The position numbers were made by a program, and so were the translations under genes. Positions 35,806 through 44,129 of a DNA stretch of 64,000 nt are shown in pieces. Under the pieces are notes generated by a model that was given only the letters and a program-made list of their open reading frames with translations, made no database searches and was not told the origin of the DNA. Numbering within the stretch: position 1 is the stretch's first letter; every line of letters starts with the position of its first letter. Location: contig NZ_JAVHNP010000001.1 in assembly GCF_031769195.1 (NCBI RefSeq), positions 620,001 to 684,000 of the forward strand, read 5' to 3'. This DNA is from Vreelandella sp031769195. Lineage in GTDB: Bacteria > Pseudomonadota > Gammaproteobacteria > Pseudomonadales > Halomonadaceae.

Positions 35806-36459
35806 TTAGCTGTTAGCGTTCTCTTCGGCCACCTGACGCAGCGCATCGACCAACACGTCGGCGGGCTGAGCACCGGAGATTAGATAGCGACCATCGAGAA
35901 TAAATGCGGGCACCGCGTTTACTCCCGCGTCCATAAAGCGCTGCTCGGCTTCACGTACTTCATCCGTGTACTGATCGGAACGTGCGATGGCTTCGGCGGT
36001 GTCGCCGTCTAGCCCAGCCTCAATGGCCTTCTCGCGCAGCACCGCTGGGTCGGCGGGGTTTTTCGCTTCACCGAAATAGGCTTCGAACAAGGCCAATTGA
36101 AGCGCCGTCTCTTGGTGTTGAGTTCCGGCCCACGCCAATACACGGTGGGCAGCGAAGGTATTGTTCGCCCGGCGCTCCAGGGCGCCACGGAAATTCAGCC
36201 CAAGCTCTTCGGCGGCGGCCATAATCTCGCGCTGGGACTGCTCCATGCTGGCCGCGTCTTTGCCGTACTTGCGGCACAAGTGCTCCAGAATCGGCTCGCC
36301 TTCAGGCGGCATATCGCGATTCAACTCAAAAGGCTGCCAGACCAGCTCAACGTCGATCTCGCCCTTGAGCGTCTCTAGAGCTTGCTCCAAGCGCCGGTAG
36401 CCAATGGCGCACCACGGGCAGGCCACATCAGATACCAGGTCGATTCTTACTTTTTGCAT
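35806..36459 (-). CDS. DsbA family oxidoreductase, FrnE-like
   Basis: A 217-aa cytoplasmic thioredoxin-fold protein with the active-site CPWC near residue 15 (DVACPWCAIGYRRLE). The helical insertion and the cis-Pro region (NAVPAFILDGRYLISGAQP) are characteristic of FrnE/polyketide-type DsbA proteins. There is no signal peptide. It probably reduces or isomerises disulfides under stress, as described for FrnE; the partner is unknown. Confidence 0.87.
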   Translation of the reverse strand: MQKVRIDLVSDVACPWCAIGYRRLEQALETLKGEIDVELVWQPFELNRDMPPEGEPILEHLCRKYGKDAASMEQSQREIMAAAEELGLNFRGALERRANNTFAAHRVLAWAGTQHQETALQLALFEAYFGEAKNPADPAVLREKAIEAGLDGDTAEAIARSDQYTDEVREAEQRFMDAGVNAVPAFILDGRYLISGAQPADVLVDALRQVAEENANS

Positions 36460-36557
36460 TTATATATCCCTTCGACATATCTCAAAATTCGATCAAACTA
36501 AAGAAAGCATGGTACGTGTATATTGTGAGTAAAGGCAGTACAGATATGGGAACCTCC

Positions 36558-36788
36558 ATGGAAAAGGCAACGGTATTTAAAAGCAACCGCAGTCAAACGG
36601 TGCGCATGCCGAAATCTCTTGCGCTGCCTGAAAACGTTAAACGCGTTGAAGTTATTGCCTTGGGTCGCGCGCGCTTGATCGCCCCCGTAGGTGAAGCGTG
36701 GGACAGCTGGTTTGATGGCGAAAGTGTCAGTGCAGGCTTTATGAGTGAACGCGAGCAACCAAACGAACAGGAACGTGAGGCATTTTGA
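36558..36788 (+). CDS. vapB: VapB family antitoxin (orphan)
   Basis: A 76-aa AbrB/SpoVT-fold antitoxin. MEKATVFKSNRSQTVRMPKSLALPENVKRVEV is the usual swapped-hairpin DNA-binding domain, followed by a C-terminal toxin-wrapping tail with WDSWFDGE. The ATG at 36558 is preferred over 36546 because family members start MEKA/META. The stop codon overlaps the ATG of a toxin gene that survives only as a short stub, so this antitoxin has no partner here. Expression may persist because VapB could still bind its own or other promoters. Confidence 0.85.
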   Translation: MEKATVFKSNRSQTVRMPKSLALPENVKRVEVIALGRARLIAPVGEAWDSWFDGESVSAGFMSEREQPNEQEREAF

Positions 36789-36856
36789 TGCTTAAGTACT
36801 TGCTTATAATAAATATCTGCATGTTTACCATTAAAGGTGATCAGAGCTTCGAGTAG
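36788..36856 (+). pseudogene. vapC toxin remnant (22 codons)
   Basis: Immediately coupled to vapB through ATGA, the frame reads MLKYLLIINICMFTIKG and stops after 22 residues. VapC toxins typically begin MLKYLLDTNICIFTIK, with the Asp of DTN a catalytic PIN-domain metal ligand. Here that Asp is replaced (LIIN) and the remaining roughly 110 residues are gone. It is a clear decayed toxin gene and too short to function. Confidence 0.8.
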
Positions 36857-36903
36857 AGAATTGGATTTAGACGGCCATTCACACCCAGCAGGTATCACTA
36901 CTT

Positions 36904-37326
36904 ATGATCAAAATAGCGTTAGCTCTAAGCACCCTATTGCTTATCAGCGGGTGCGCTCAAAATAGCAATACCGCCGCATCAGGCGCGCCGGACTCAAATG
37001 CGTCAACCGAGCAACACCAGCCCCACCATCAGATGACTGATCAATGGATAGGCCGATGGACAGGCGTTGAAGGGTTATTCCTGGAAATTAGCAAGGACAA
37101 GCCTGCAGGCCCCGGCCACTATCTGCTTGAAATGCAGTATGGCCTGGATGCCGACCAAAGCGGCACCTTCGAAGGCCAAGCAACCGCCGAGGGCATCCGC
37201 TTCAACCGCGAGGACGGCCCACAGCTGCTTCGAGCGGGCGATGGCGAAGCCACCGGCATGAAGTGGCTATTGGAAAAAGAAGACTGCCTGATAGTGAAAA
37301 CAGGTGAAGGCTACTGCCGCGACTGA
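36904..37326 (+). CDS. Hypothetical lipoprotein
   Basis: A 140-aa protein with a lipoprotein signal ending LLISGC (Cys17), a low-complexity Ser/Asn/Gln/His linker (about 20-42) and a compact domain (about 45-140) with QWIGRWTGVEG, a beta-rich pattern and two Cys near the C-terminus (EDCLIV, GYCRD). It resembles small envelope lipoproteins of unknown function. It is monocistronic and convergent with rnz. Confidence 0.75.
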   Translation: MIKIALALSTLLLISGCAQNSNTAASGAPDSNASTEQHQPHHQMTDQWIGRWTGVEGLFLEISKDKPAGPGHYLLEMQYGLDADQSGTFEGQATAEGIRFNREDGPQLLRAGDGEATGMKWLLEKEDCLIVKTGEGYCRD

Positions 37327-37367
37327 CCTACCCGTTGGGCTATCAAGACGTTGCGCGGTGACATGGG

Positions 37368-38330
37368 CTATTCGCCCGACACTTCAGTCAACTGGCCCGG
37401 CTTATCCAAGCTGTATTCGCTAAAATCCCGCGCCAAGTAGAGCGCGCCTGAATAGACGCTTTGCGCCTCTTTGCGAATATCCTCAATGGAAGGCAAGGTA
37501 TGGGAGATGAGCGGATAACGAGGGCTGAAATGGGTGAGCACCAAGTTGGGCAGCGTGACCCGCTCGGCAAACGCCGCCACCTGCTTGCCGTAGCTATGCC
37601 CTACCTCACCGGCCTTCTCTGCCATCTCTTCGATGTAGGTGGCTTCGTGCACCAACACCTGCGCCCCGGCGCACGCCTGCGCCAACAGCTCGGGCTGGTC
37701 GTTGTCTCCCGCAATCACCACTTTTCTGGGGGCGTGTTTGAACAGCAGATAATCCTGGCTTCGCAGCTGCTTGCCTTCAAACGCCACATCCATCCCCTGC
37801 TTCAACTGCCCCCACAACGGCCCTCTGGGAATGCCTTGCTGATCTAATTTATCCACGTTCAGAGCCGCATCCACGTTGCGCTCGGTGAACGCATAGGCAT
37901 AGCACGGCACCCGATGGGAAAGCGCAAACGTCGCCACCGCCATATTCTCAAACTCAACGCTGGGCAGGTCATCAGAGTAGATAAATTCCAGCGCGAACGG
38001 CAAGCTGAGTTGCGTTACTGCGCACGTCGCTTCCAGCCAAGTTTGGATACCCTTTGGTGCCACAATGGTCAGCGGCGCTGTCCGACCACCCATTCCCGCG
38101 CTGGCCAGAATACCCGGCAGCCCGTAGCAGTGGTCGCCGTGTACGTGGGTAATCAAGATGGCCTTCAAAGAATGAAACGACAGCTTTGTATGCAAGACCT
38201 GATGTTGGGTGCCCTCACCGCAATCAATCAGGTACCAGCCTTTCCCCTTGCTTTCGCGCAAAGCGATGCCGGAGACGTTTCTGCTTTTTGTTGGGACACC
38301 GGCTGAAGTGCCGAGAAAGAGTAGGTTCAT
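37368..38330 (-). CDS. rnz: Ribonuclease Z
   Basis: Metallo-beta-lactamase-fold endonuclease that matures tRNA 3' ends. The protein has 320 aa. The N-terminal NLLFLGTSAGVPTKSRNVS, metal-binding HVHGDHCYGLPG, the later VHEATY and LTHFSPRY motifs match bacterial RNase Z. The position between lipoprotein and higBA genes shows no operon partner. Confidence 0.94.
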   Translation of the reverse strand: MNLLFLGTSAGVPTKSRNVSGIALRESKGKGWYLIDCGEGTQHQVLHTKLSFHSLKAILITHVHGDHCYGLPGILASAGMGGRTAPLTIVAPKGIQTWLEATCAVTQLSLPFALEFIYSDDLPSVEFENMAVATFALSHRVPCYAYAFTERNVDAALNVDKLDQQGIPRGPLWGQLKQGMDVAFEGKQLRSQDYLLFKHAPRKVVIAGDNDQPELLAQACAGAQVLVHEATYIEEMAEKAGEVGHSYGKQVAAFAERVTLPNLVLTHFSPRYPLISHTLPSIEDIRKEAQSVYSGALYLARDFSEYSLDKPGQLTEVSGE

Positions 38331-38455
38331 GGGTTTTGTGGGGCCATGGAGATGAATAGCTATTCTCGGAAAATTGCTACAACGCCTACACCAAGCGCGC
38401 CTTGACCATGGAGGCGAAACAGCAATGGAAGAGAAGCCACCATGTTAAGCGCTCA

Positions 38456-38749
38456 TCAAGCGGCGTTAAATTCCAGTGGCTGAAGGTCATCCAGATCGAC
38501 CGTACTTCGAGCCACCCAAAGATCATGCATATCTTGCATCGCCAACCAGCTCTCAGGGCTACGTCCCAGCACTTTGGAAAGGCGCAGCGACATTTCCGGG
38601 CTAATGCCACTTTCTCCTTTGAGCAGCCGGGACAACGTGGACGGTGAAACGCCCAGACTCGAAGCAAGCTGACGCGAGCTAATGCCAAAGGGTTCCAAAT
38701 ACACTTCCCGAATAAATTCACCAGGATGCGGCGGATTATGCATTGTCAT
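38456..38749 (-). CDS. higA: HigA family antitoxin (XRE-type)
   Basis: A 97-aa helix-turn-helix antitoxin. MHNPPHPGEFIREVYLEP is the standard HigA beginning and SSRQLASSLGVSPSTLSRLLKGESGISPEMSLRLSKVLG is the XRE fold. It should bind the toxin and repress its own promoter. The start overlaps the higB stop by one base, giving the toxin-first order typical of hig loci. Confidence 0.92.
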   Translation of the reverse strand: MTMHNPPHPGEFIREVYLEPFGISSRQLASSLGVSPSTLSRLLKGESGISPEMSLRLSKVLGRSPESWLAMQDMHDLWVARSTVDLDDLQPLEFNAA

Positions 38750-39027
38750 TAGTGATAATCCTCATAATCAAGAATGTAGGCGTTGCCATCCTGAAATTCG
38801 AACGTCATACGCCAATTTCCGTTCACCCAAATCGACCATCGCCCTTTGTCTTTCCCTTTCAATGGGTGAAGCCTAAAGCCAGGAATGTTCATGTCTTCGA
38901 CTGAAGTGGCGGTATCCAGAGCAAGAAGCTGCATACGTAGCTTCTTGGCATGATCCGGCTGTATGCCAGCGGTGCAGCCAGTCGAGTAGAACCGTTTCAG
39001 CCCTTTGTGCCGGAATGATTTAATCAT
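38749..39027 (-). CDS. higB: HigB/RelE-family toxin
   Basis: A 92-aa ribosome-dependent mRNA interferase. The start at 39027 (MIKSFRHKGLKRFYSTG) is chosen over an in-frame codon at 39120 because all HigB proteins begin near here. The core DHAKKLRMQLLALDTATSVEDMNIPGFRLHPLKG and the C-terminal WSIWVNGNWRMTFEF..YILDYEDYH are intact, so the pair is probably functional. Confidence 0.92.
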   Translation of the reverse strand: MIKSFRHKGLKRFYSTGCTAGIQPDHAKKLRMQLLALDTATSVEDMNIPGFRLHPLKGKDKGRWSIWVNGNWRMTFEFQDGNAYILDYEDYH

Positions 39028-39515
39028 GAAGAAACCATAGCATGATGCGCATCGCGCAACAACAGTCTTACGTTTATCGCTAAAATTGACATGAACAACA
39101 CTTGTCCGAACATTCGGCACATCGATCGATAAGGCCTGTCAGCGAGGTGTAATGCGGCACGGTATCAAAAAAACAGCTCTGCCGATGATGCTGGTCTTGC
39201 AACAGATCTACATCTCGAGCTAAAGCGGATGCTGGTAATTGATCACCACCATGGCATTCTGATCGTAGTTGTAAACCTTGAAGCGCGGCATACTGGCAAC
39301 TCCTCGTCTGTTTTCCCGATCCTACCAAAACCTGGCTGTCAAAGGGGATTTCTACAGCATCAACGCTTGCTTCAGGTGCGCCGTAGGCGTCACTTGAAGC
39401 CATCTGTTATATTAATCAGTTTTACACATATCTATTATTTGATCTATGATAGTAATAAGATCTTCACTTACCTCATCGTCATTAATTGAATTTATGTACT
39501 CTTCTTTATCAAACC
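39028..39515. other. Gene-poor stretch between higBA and the broken ATPase
   Basis: About 490 bp without an intact gene. The part near 39233-39291 is the start of a transposase-like frame that decays within 20 codons; the flanking 39130-39230 and 39300-39400 show only short frames without family resemblance. From about 39410 the base composition turns AT-rich and stays so to about 41260, marking the edge of a transferred block. Confidence 0.6.
39233..39291 (-). mobile_element. IS1182-family transposase N-terminal remnant
   Basis: On the minus strand the frame from 39291 reads MPRFKVYNYDQNAMVVINYQ and then loses homology and stops. This beginning closely resembles the N-terminus I know for IS1182-type transposases. 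Only about 20 of some 450-500 residues remain, and no terminal repeats were recognised. Confidence 0.55.
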
Positions 39516-41245
39516 TCACTTAAAATGTGAGTTTATCCCATCAAGAACAGGTTTCACATCCTTGATGAAAAATGCCTCAGTATTACTCGCCCTTTCAGAT
39601 AGCTTATAAGTTTCAGGGACAACAAGCCCATGTTCATTTGCAAGATAACTTCTAACCGCATCAACATCCTTAATAATTTCTCGATTTCGACAATTATTGA
39701 AAATATAGCGACTAATTGCTTCAGGAACTATCAAGTAATTCTCTATTTCTCGTCGCCTCAATGTTCTGTACATAACTATCACATGTTGTTTTGAATTATC
39801 CTTCTGCACATCTTTACCATTATCATGCAAACTTGAATTTGTTGTATTGTAGTGATCATTATCCAAATCTCTAAGACTATACGCAATTATGTGACTGCCG
39901 GTTTCTTGAGCGATTTTTTGATTGAGTTCAACAATTAAAGTTTTGCGTTCTGTATGCTCCTTGTTCGTTACCCACTCAACAATATTTTTTGGCCAAGATT
40001 TGCCCATCCTTATGCAGAGTGACTTTAGAATACAAGCATCACTCGCATTTTCAACAAGCAATACCTTTTTGTGCTTTATTATGGAATCAAGAAGGGGGAA
40101 ATATTTACTACCAAGCCCTTCTAGAACTAAAACTTTTTCTTCGTTATTTTTTAAGTATCTTGCTTTTAAATCTTCAACATGCAAAACTTTCTGGTAGTCA
40201 ATTAGATTTATTAAATCAGAACTATGGCTCACCATTAAAATCTGCTTGTGGTTTTCTTCGCATATTTTTTCCAACTTCTCTATCAGGAGAGACTGTTAAG
40301 ATGAATGCAAATGGGCGTCAGGTTCATCAAGCAGAAGAACATCGTTATTTTTGTCTAAGGCTAAAGCAAAGACACTTAACCATTGTAGAAAACCACTTCC
40401 CTCCACCATCAAGTCTCTTTTACTTGAATTATTTCTCTCTTTCTCTTGGGTGTCAGGATTTTTAATCAAATCTATGACATCAACACTTATAAAATTATGA
40501 AACTGGCTATCAAAATCATGCACATAGAGATTCACATGAAACACTTCAGGAAGTATTTCTTTTAGCTGCCTCCATTCAGTGCTTACATCTTTAAGCACTT
40601 GCTGGTCTGCTTGTGTTAGTCTTTTCTTACTTGGAAAAAGCTCGTTCTTCTTCTCTTCAATGGTCGACTCATGAGCGTCGTGTAAATCCAACAGTAAGTT
40701 TCTAATTACAGAGCCAGCCTGCCCTTTCCCTATTAGCTTTCTTCGATCTGCTACAGACAACCAACTTTCATTTTCATTCATTCCGCCAAAAGGTGGAAGG
40801 TAAGCAATAGTAGGCATTTTATCTGACTCAGAAAGATTAGAATCAGACTTTTTATTGCAAAGTTATTTTCGCTGAGAGCATATTCAAGCTCTAAAAAGAG
40901 GTTTCTATTACCTATCCCCTTCCACCCAACTTTTATTTTAAGCTGATAGGAACCAATTGTCCTCTGGTCTTTCCAAAGATATCTCAAAGAAAGAATGCTA
41001 ATTGGTGAAAATGACTCAGGCGCAATACCAAGCCCTTTCTTCTCTACATCATACTCTTAAAGTAACGACTGCTGCCCTCGATAATTAATTAAAAGAATCT
41101 TTGCATACTCCCATACAGCAAGAGCATGTAAAAGGCTGGTTTTGCCTGAGTTGTTAACCCCAGAGATCAATGATAATCCATTTTCATTAAAATCAACATT
41201 GATCTCATCAAATTTCTTAAAATCAATTAACTCTATCAAATTCAC
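39516..41245 (-). pseudogene. Broken OLD-type AAA ATPase with TOPRIM nuclease domain
   Basis: One former gene of about 576 codons, starting at GTG 41243-41245. The Walker A motif GVNNSGKT is at codons 29-36, Walker B is LLLDEPDAHLHSS, the switch histidine region is ILMVSHSSDL, and the C-terminal TOPRIM domain shows LVENASDA, an RDLDND acidic pair and RREIENYL. Three lesions break it. TAA at 41057-41059 and TAA at 40296-40298 are both in frame with homologous sequence continuing. A -1 frameshift lies in the A-run near 40848-40853, where five A stand for an expected six. OLD-like nucleases act in phage defence. The AT-rich composition differs sharply from both flanks and indicates transfer. Confidence 0.85.
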
Positions 41246-41264
41246 TCTGCAATACCTTGGTTCA

Positions 41265-41327
41265 ATATAACGTTACCGCTCAGCCGCGCGCGCCTTTGGC
41301 GCGTCGGCTGGAGCGGCCTTGTTAGGC
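41265..41327 (-). other. Integron-like attC recombination site
   Basis: Read on the minus strand, the site opens with GCCTAAC (fits the RYYYAAC core) and closes with GTTATAT (one mismatch to GTTRRRY), 63 bp in all. Between lie inner arms CCGCTCCAGCCG and CGGCTGAGCGG, which pair except for one unpaired base, as attC extrahelical bases do, around a central GCGCC/GGCGC hairpin. It begins 3 bp after the stop of the lipoprotein gene, exactly where a gene cassette carries its attC. No integrase gene is visible in the window. Confidence 0.75.
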
Positions 41328-41330
41328 GAC

Positions 41331-41771
41331 TCACCTGCTTTTAAGGTATAAATCAACACCCATTACCTTGATTTTTAATTGCTCATCTGTTGTTAACTCG
41401 TAGTCGATATCAAAATTTATGGAAGAATCATCACCCGAAGTTATTGATATCACTTCATCAGTTGAAGTGTAATTTATGCCCATGTAGCCCATTGAATTGA
41501 CATAATCTCCACTTTTTGGGTCACGCTGCGTGCTTGAAAATCTCATCCCCCCTTTTCCATCATCATTAAATACTATAAATGGCGTTGAATCATTTAAATC
41601 CATTTCCATTTCTGATGGGTCATTTATAGTATTCCCATCCGTAGTTATAAAGTAATCGAAATACCAGCTCCCAATTATCCCACGATGATCAGATTTTACA
41701 TCTGATGCTTTGCATCCAAACACGGGAAACAAGAATAGTAAGGGAATAATATGCAAAATCTTTTTCATCAT
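41331..41771 (-). CDS. Hypothetical lipoprotein carried as a cassette-like gene
   Basis: A 146-aa protein. The start at 41771 (MMKKILHIIPLLFLF) follows GGAG and gives a lipoprotein signal ending PVFGC; a longer frame to 41867 would translate recombination-site-like DNA. The mature part (HRGIIGSWYFDYFITTDGNTI...) resembles small beta-barrel lipocalin-like envelope proteins, with no recognised family. The attC-like site directly downstream and GTTAGGC core just upstream mark it as an integron-type cassette. AT-rich compared with its right-hand neighbours. Confidence 0.7.
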   Translation of the reverse strand: MMKKILHIIPLLFLFPVFGCKASDVKSDHRGIIGSWYFDYFITTDGNTINDPSEMEMDLNDSTPFIVFNDDGKGGMRFSSTQRDPKSGDYVNSMGYMGINYTSTDEVISITSGDDSSINFDIDYELTTDEQLKIKVMGVDLYLKSR

Positions 41772-41809
41772 CTTTTCTCCACGCCCTTTATACGGCGGGC
41801 TTATTGAGC

Positions 41810-41816
41810 GCCTAAC
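41810..41816 (-). other. Candidate cassette boundary core site
   Basis: GTTAGGC on the minus strand matches the integron core GTTRRRY about 40 bp upstream of the lipoprotein start. Upstream DNA to about 41878 contains a 7-bp inverted repeat (CATAACC/GGTTATG) but does not fold as a regular attC, so only the core itself is supported. Confidence 0.4.
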
Positions 41817-42021
41817 AGTGCTTATACAAAAGACTGCATAACCCCAATAAACGCGCCGCTCATTCATTGAGGTTATGTAACCCCCCCATCGACTCTATCC
41901 CACTGATCCGCCTGAAAGCAAAGAAAAAGTTGCCGGAACAGCCCAAAGTGCATGCTGGCGCGTTTTGCTTTGCCTCATCAAACCGCCAGCGGCGGATGCA
42001 CCACACAAAGCCCTCAAGCCG

Positions 42022-42888
42022 TTAACCAAACCCCACCGCCACCACGTCCCCCTCAAACCACTGCTGCTTAAGCCCCCGCTGTTTTTCCAGCAGCGTGAGG
42101 TAGGGCCTTAGCGGATGTTGAGGCGATAGGCTGGCGTGGAGTTGGCGTAACCGCCGTTGGTAGGGGAGCTGCCCTGCGAGCTGGTGCAAAGGAGTGGCAT
42201 GTTGGGTGAGCCACTCTATTTCGGGTAGCAGCAGGTGCGTGGCGCCGCTGTCCAGAGCTAGGGTGACACCCTTGACGTCGAAGTCTCCGGCGTAGATATG
42301 CGGCCGATGGGTTTTGCGCCACGCCTCGGCTAGTAAGGCAAAACCGCCGCCATAGTGGCTATCGCCGCGGTAGACGACCAGCGGGTTTGTGTAGCCGTGT
42401 AGTGCTGAAATATCCGGCGAAAACTCGTAGAAGCTGTCCAGGTTTTCGACCTGAATTAGTGCACTAAAGGCGCTCAGCTTTAGCCCCAGTACATCCACAT
42501 CGCGAATGGCGCGTGTCTCGCTGGCGAGCCCGGTTACTGGCTGCGGCGGAAAGCTGACGAGCACCCGACGGGCACGTGGGCTTTCTCGGGTTGCCTTGTC
42601 TTCTTCTACGCCCTCTTTGGCCTGGGCGCTGCTGGCCAGGCCGCTGAGTGAGCGGCCCAGCGGTGCTAGGCGGGCGCTTTCGAGTACGTCATTAATCTGC
42701 GCCAGCAAGGCGGTGTCAAAGCGCAGCGTTTTGCCGTTAATTCGCGTGGCTAGGTCAATGTCGTGCTGGTGGCACCAGGCCACTACGTCGTCTACCCACT
42801 GGCGGCGGGGCTTTTCCACCGTGGGCTGGCGGAGCAGTTCGCGGGCCACACCATTAAGGCCATTGCGTGCGCGGCTGGGTAGGTTCAT
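42022..42888 (-). CDS. jetD: Wadjet JetD-like TOPRIM nuclease subunit
   Basis: Probable DNA-cleaving subunit of a Wadjet-type plasmid-restriction system. In the 288-aa protein the C-terminal half is a TOPRIM domain: Glu148 in QVENLDSFYEF, VYRGDSHYGGGF (about 173-183) and the DxD pair in AGDFDVKG (D202, D204). The N-terminal half (about 1-110) is a winged-helix-like region followed by a charged linker. It is shorter than the roughly 400-residue JetD proteins of well-studied systems. It is last in the operon and overlaps the kleisin-like gene by 4 nt. Confidence 0.85.
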   Translation of the reverse strand: MNLPSRARNGLNGVARELLRQPTVEKPRRQWVDDVVAWCHQHDIDLATRINGKTLRFDTALLAQINDVLESARLAPLGRSLSGLASSAQAKEGVEEDKATRESPRARRVLVSFPPQPVTGLASETRAIRDVDVLGLKLSAFSALIQVENLDSFYEFSPDISALHGYTNPLVVYRGDSHYGGGFALLAEAWRKTHRPHIYAGDFDVKGVTLALDSGATHLLLPEIEWLTQHATPLHQLAGQLPYQRRLRQLHASLSPQHPLRPYLTLLEKQRGLKQQWFEGDVVAVGFG

Positions 42889-44129
42889 ACGGCTAGCTGC
42901 AGTTCAACGTCGTGGATCAGGCGCAGGTGATTGAATTGGCTGGCCTGGCTCTCCTCCTGTTTGAGCTGGAAAGCCTTCTGGTCGCTACGCGGCAGGCCCT
43001 GGTATTCGGAAATCACCTGGAAGAGCCAGATCTCATCCGGCCACTCCAGCGGGCTTGCGTGCAGGTACTCAAGGGCACTGACCGGCTCCGCCTGGGGCTG
43101 GTCGATCACGCTTAAATAGAAGTGTTCCACATCCTGCTTTAGGGCCTGCTGGCGGGCGGCGGCTAGGCTGCTCTCTTGAGCTTGGGCGGGTGCTGCGGCT
43201 TCCACCGTTTGGGTGGTGTGGCGCGGTTGGGGTAGCTGGTGGAGCAGCTCGGCGAGCACTTGGCACTCCAGGTTGCGATCCAGCGCAGGGGCGGCGGCGG
43301 CGCTTAGCGGGGCGGCTTGATTGACCAGCGTGGGCACCTCACTGCGGCGGGCGTAGTTGCCGGGCACAAAGCCGGGGTGCTCGCGCATAAAGGCGGCCAT
43401 GCCGCTCATCAGGCGGCTGCGCGCCTGCTGCTTACGAAAGCGCGCCATTAGCTCGATCAAGCGCCGCTGCACTTCGCGCAGGCCGGTGTAGTGATTACTT
43501 AACTGCTGCTGTAGCTGGCTGATCAATAGCTTGCGCAGGCTGCCGTCGCTGCCCACTAGCTCGATCAATTCGTCGAAGTCGATCAGCGCCAGGCCATCCA
43601 GCAGCCTCGCGATCTGCTTCTGGGCGCGGTCGTTTTCACGGATTTTATCGTTGAGCTGACTAACGAAACCGAAATCGCTATTGAGCCGCTGCCATAGGCT
43701 ATCAATGGCATCGGCGAAGCGCCCGTTGAGGTCATCGACCTCTTGGCGCAGGTGCATCAGCTGCTGCTCTAGCCGCCAGTGCTCGCCGCGGCTGCGTGCT
43801 TCCCGGTAGCTGTGTACTAGGGCGCGAATCAGCTCCAGGGTTTCCGCTACGTCGGCGTTCACATGGCGGCGGGTCTCGTCGGCGAGCATTTCGGCGATCA
43901 GTTCGCGAACCTTGGGTGCCAGCTTCACGCCGCTCTGCTCATCCGGACGCCATAGAATGCGCGCCGCCAGCAGCTTGCGCAGCGCGCTATCGCTGAGTGA
44001 TTCCAGCGGCACTTCATCACGGGTGTAGGCCTGCATCAACGCTTCAGAATGCTTTCCCAGCAGCGCCAGCCGTTCGCTGCCGGTTTTTAGCAGGCGGCTT
44101 TCCAAGGCGTGTTCTCCGCTCGAACTCAC
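42885..44129 (-). CDS. jetA: Wadjet JetA-like (kleisin/MukF-like) subunit
   Basis: A 414-aa, largely helical protein with an N-terminal helical domain (about 1-110), coiled coil (about 115-250, rich in Leu/Gln/Arg), and a C-terminal region after an Ala-rich linker. Size, position between the JetB-like and TOPRIM genes, and helical make-up fit the kleisin that bridges the SMC heads. Assignment rests chiefly on gene context, because kleisin-like proteins have no short motif. Both ends overlap neighbours by ATGA. Confidence 0.78.
   Translation of the reverse strand: MSSSGEHALESRLLKTGSERLALLGKHSEALMQAYTRDEVPLESLSDSALRKLLAARILWRPDEQSGVKLAPKVRELIAEMLADETRRHVNADVAETLELIRALVHSYREARSRGEHWRLEQQLMHLRQEVDDLNGRFADAIDSLWQRLNSDFGFVSQLNDKIRENDRAQKQIARLLDGLALIDFDELIELVGSDGSLRKLLISQLQQQLSNHYTGLREVQRRLIELMARFRKQQARSRLMSGMAAFMREHPGFVPGNYARRSEVPTLVNQAAPLSAAAAPALDRNLECQVLAELLHQLPQPRHTTQTVEAAAPAQAQESSLAAARQQALKQDVEHFYLSVIDQPQAEPVSALEYLHASPLEWPDEIWLFQVISEYQGLPRSDQKAFQLKQEESQASQFNHLRLIHDVELQLAV

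Noticed and set aside
38380..38450. Possible second attC site just after higA (GCTTAAC core and partial pairing)
   Set aside because: The closing core GTTGTAG does not fit GTTRRRY and the arms pair poorly, so it is not listed as a site.
39080..39403. 107-codon minus-strand frame between higB and the broken ATPase
   Set aside because: It has no recognisable domain and overlaps, in another frame, the transposase remnant, which explains the region better.
40840..40860. Programmed -1 frameshift in the A-run of the OLD-type gene
   Set aside because: Two additional in-frame stop codons in the same gene make decay the simpler explanation.
41810..41878. Full second attC upstream of the cassette gene
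   Set aside because: The GTTAGGC core is good, but the outer box has a mismatch and the inner sequence does not form the paired arms of attC; only the core is listed, at low confidence.
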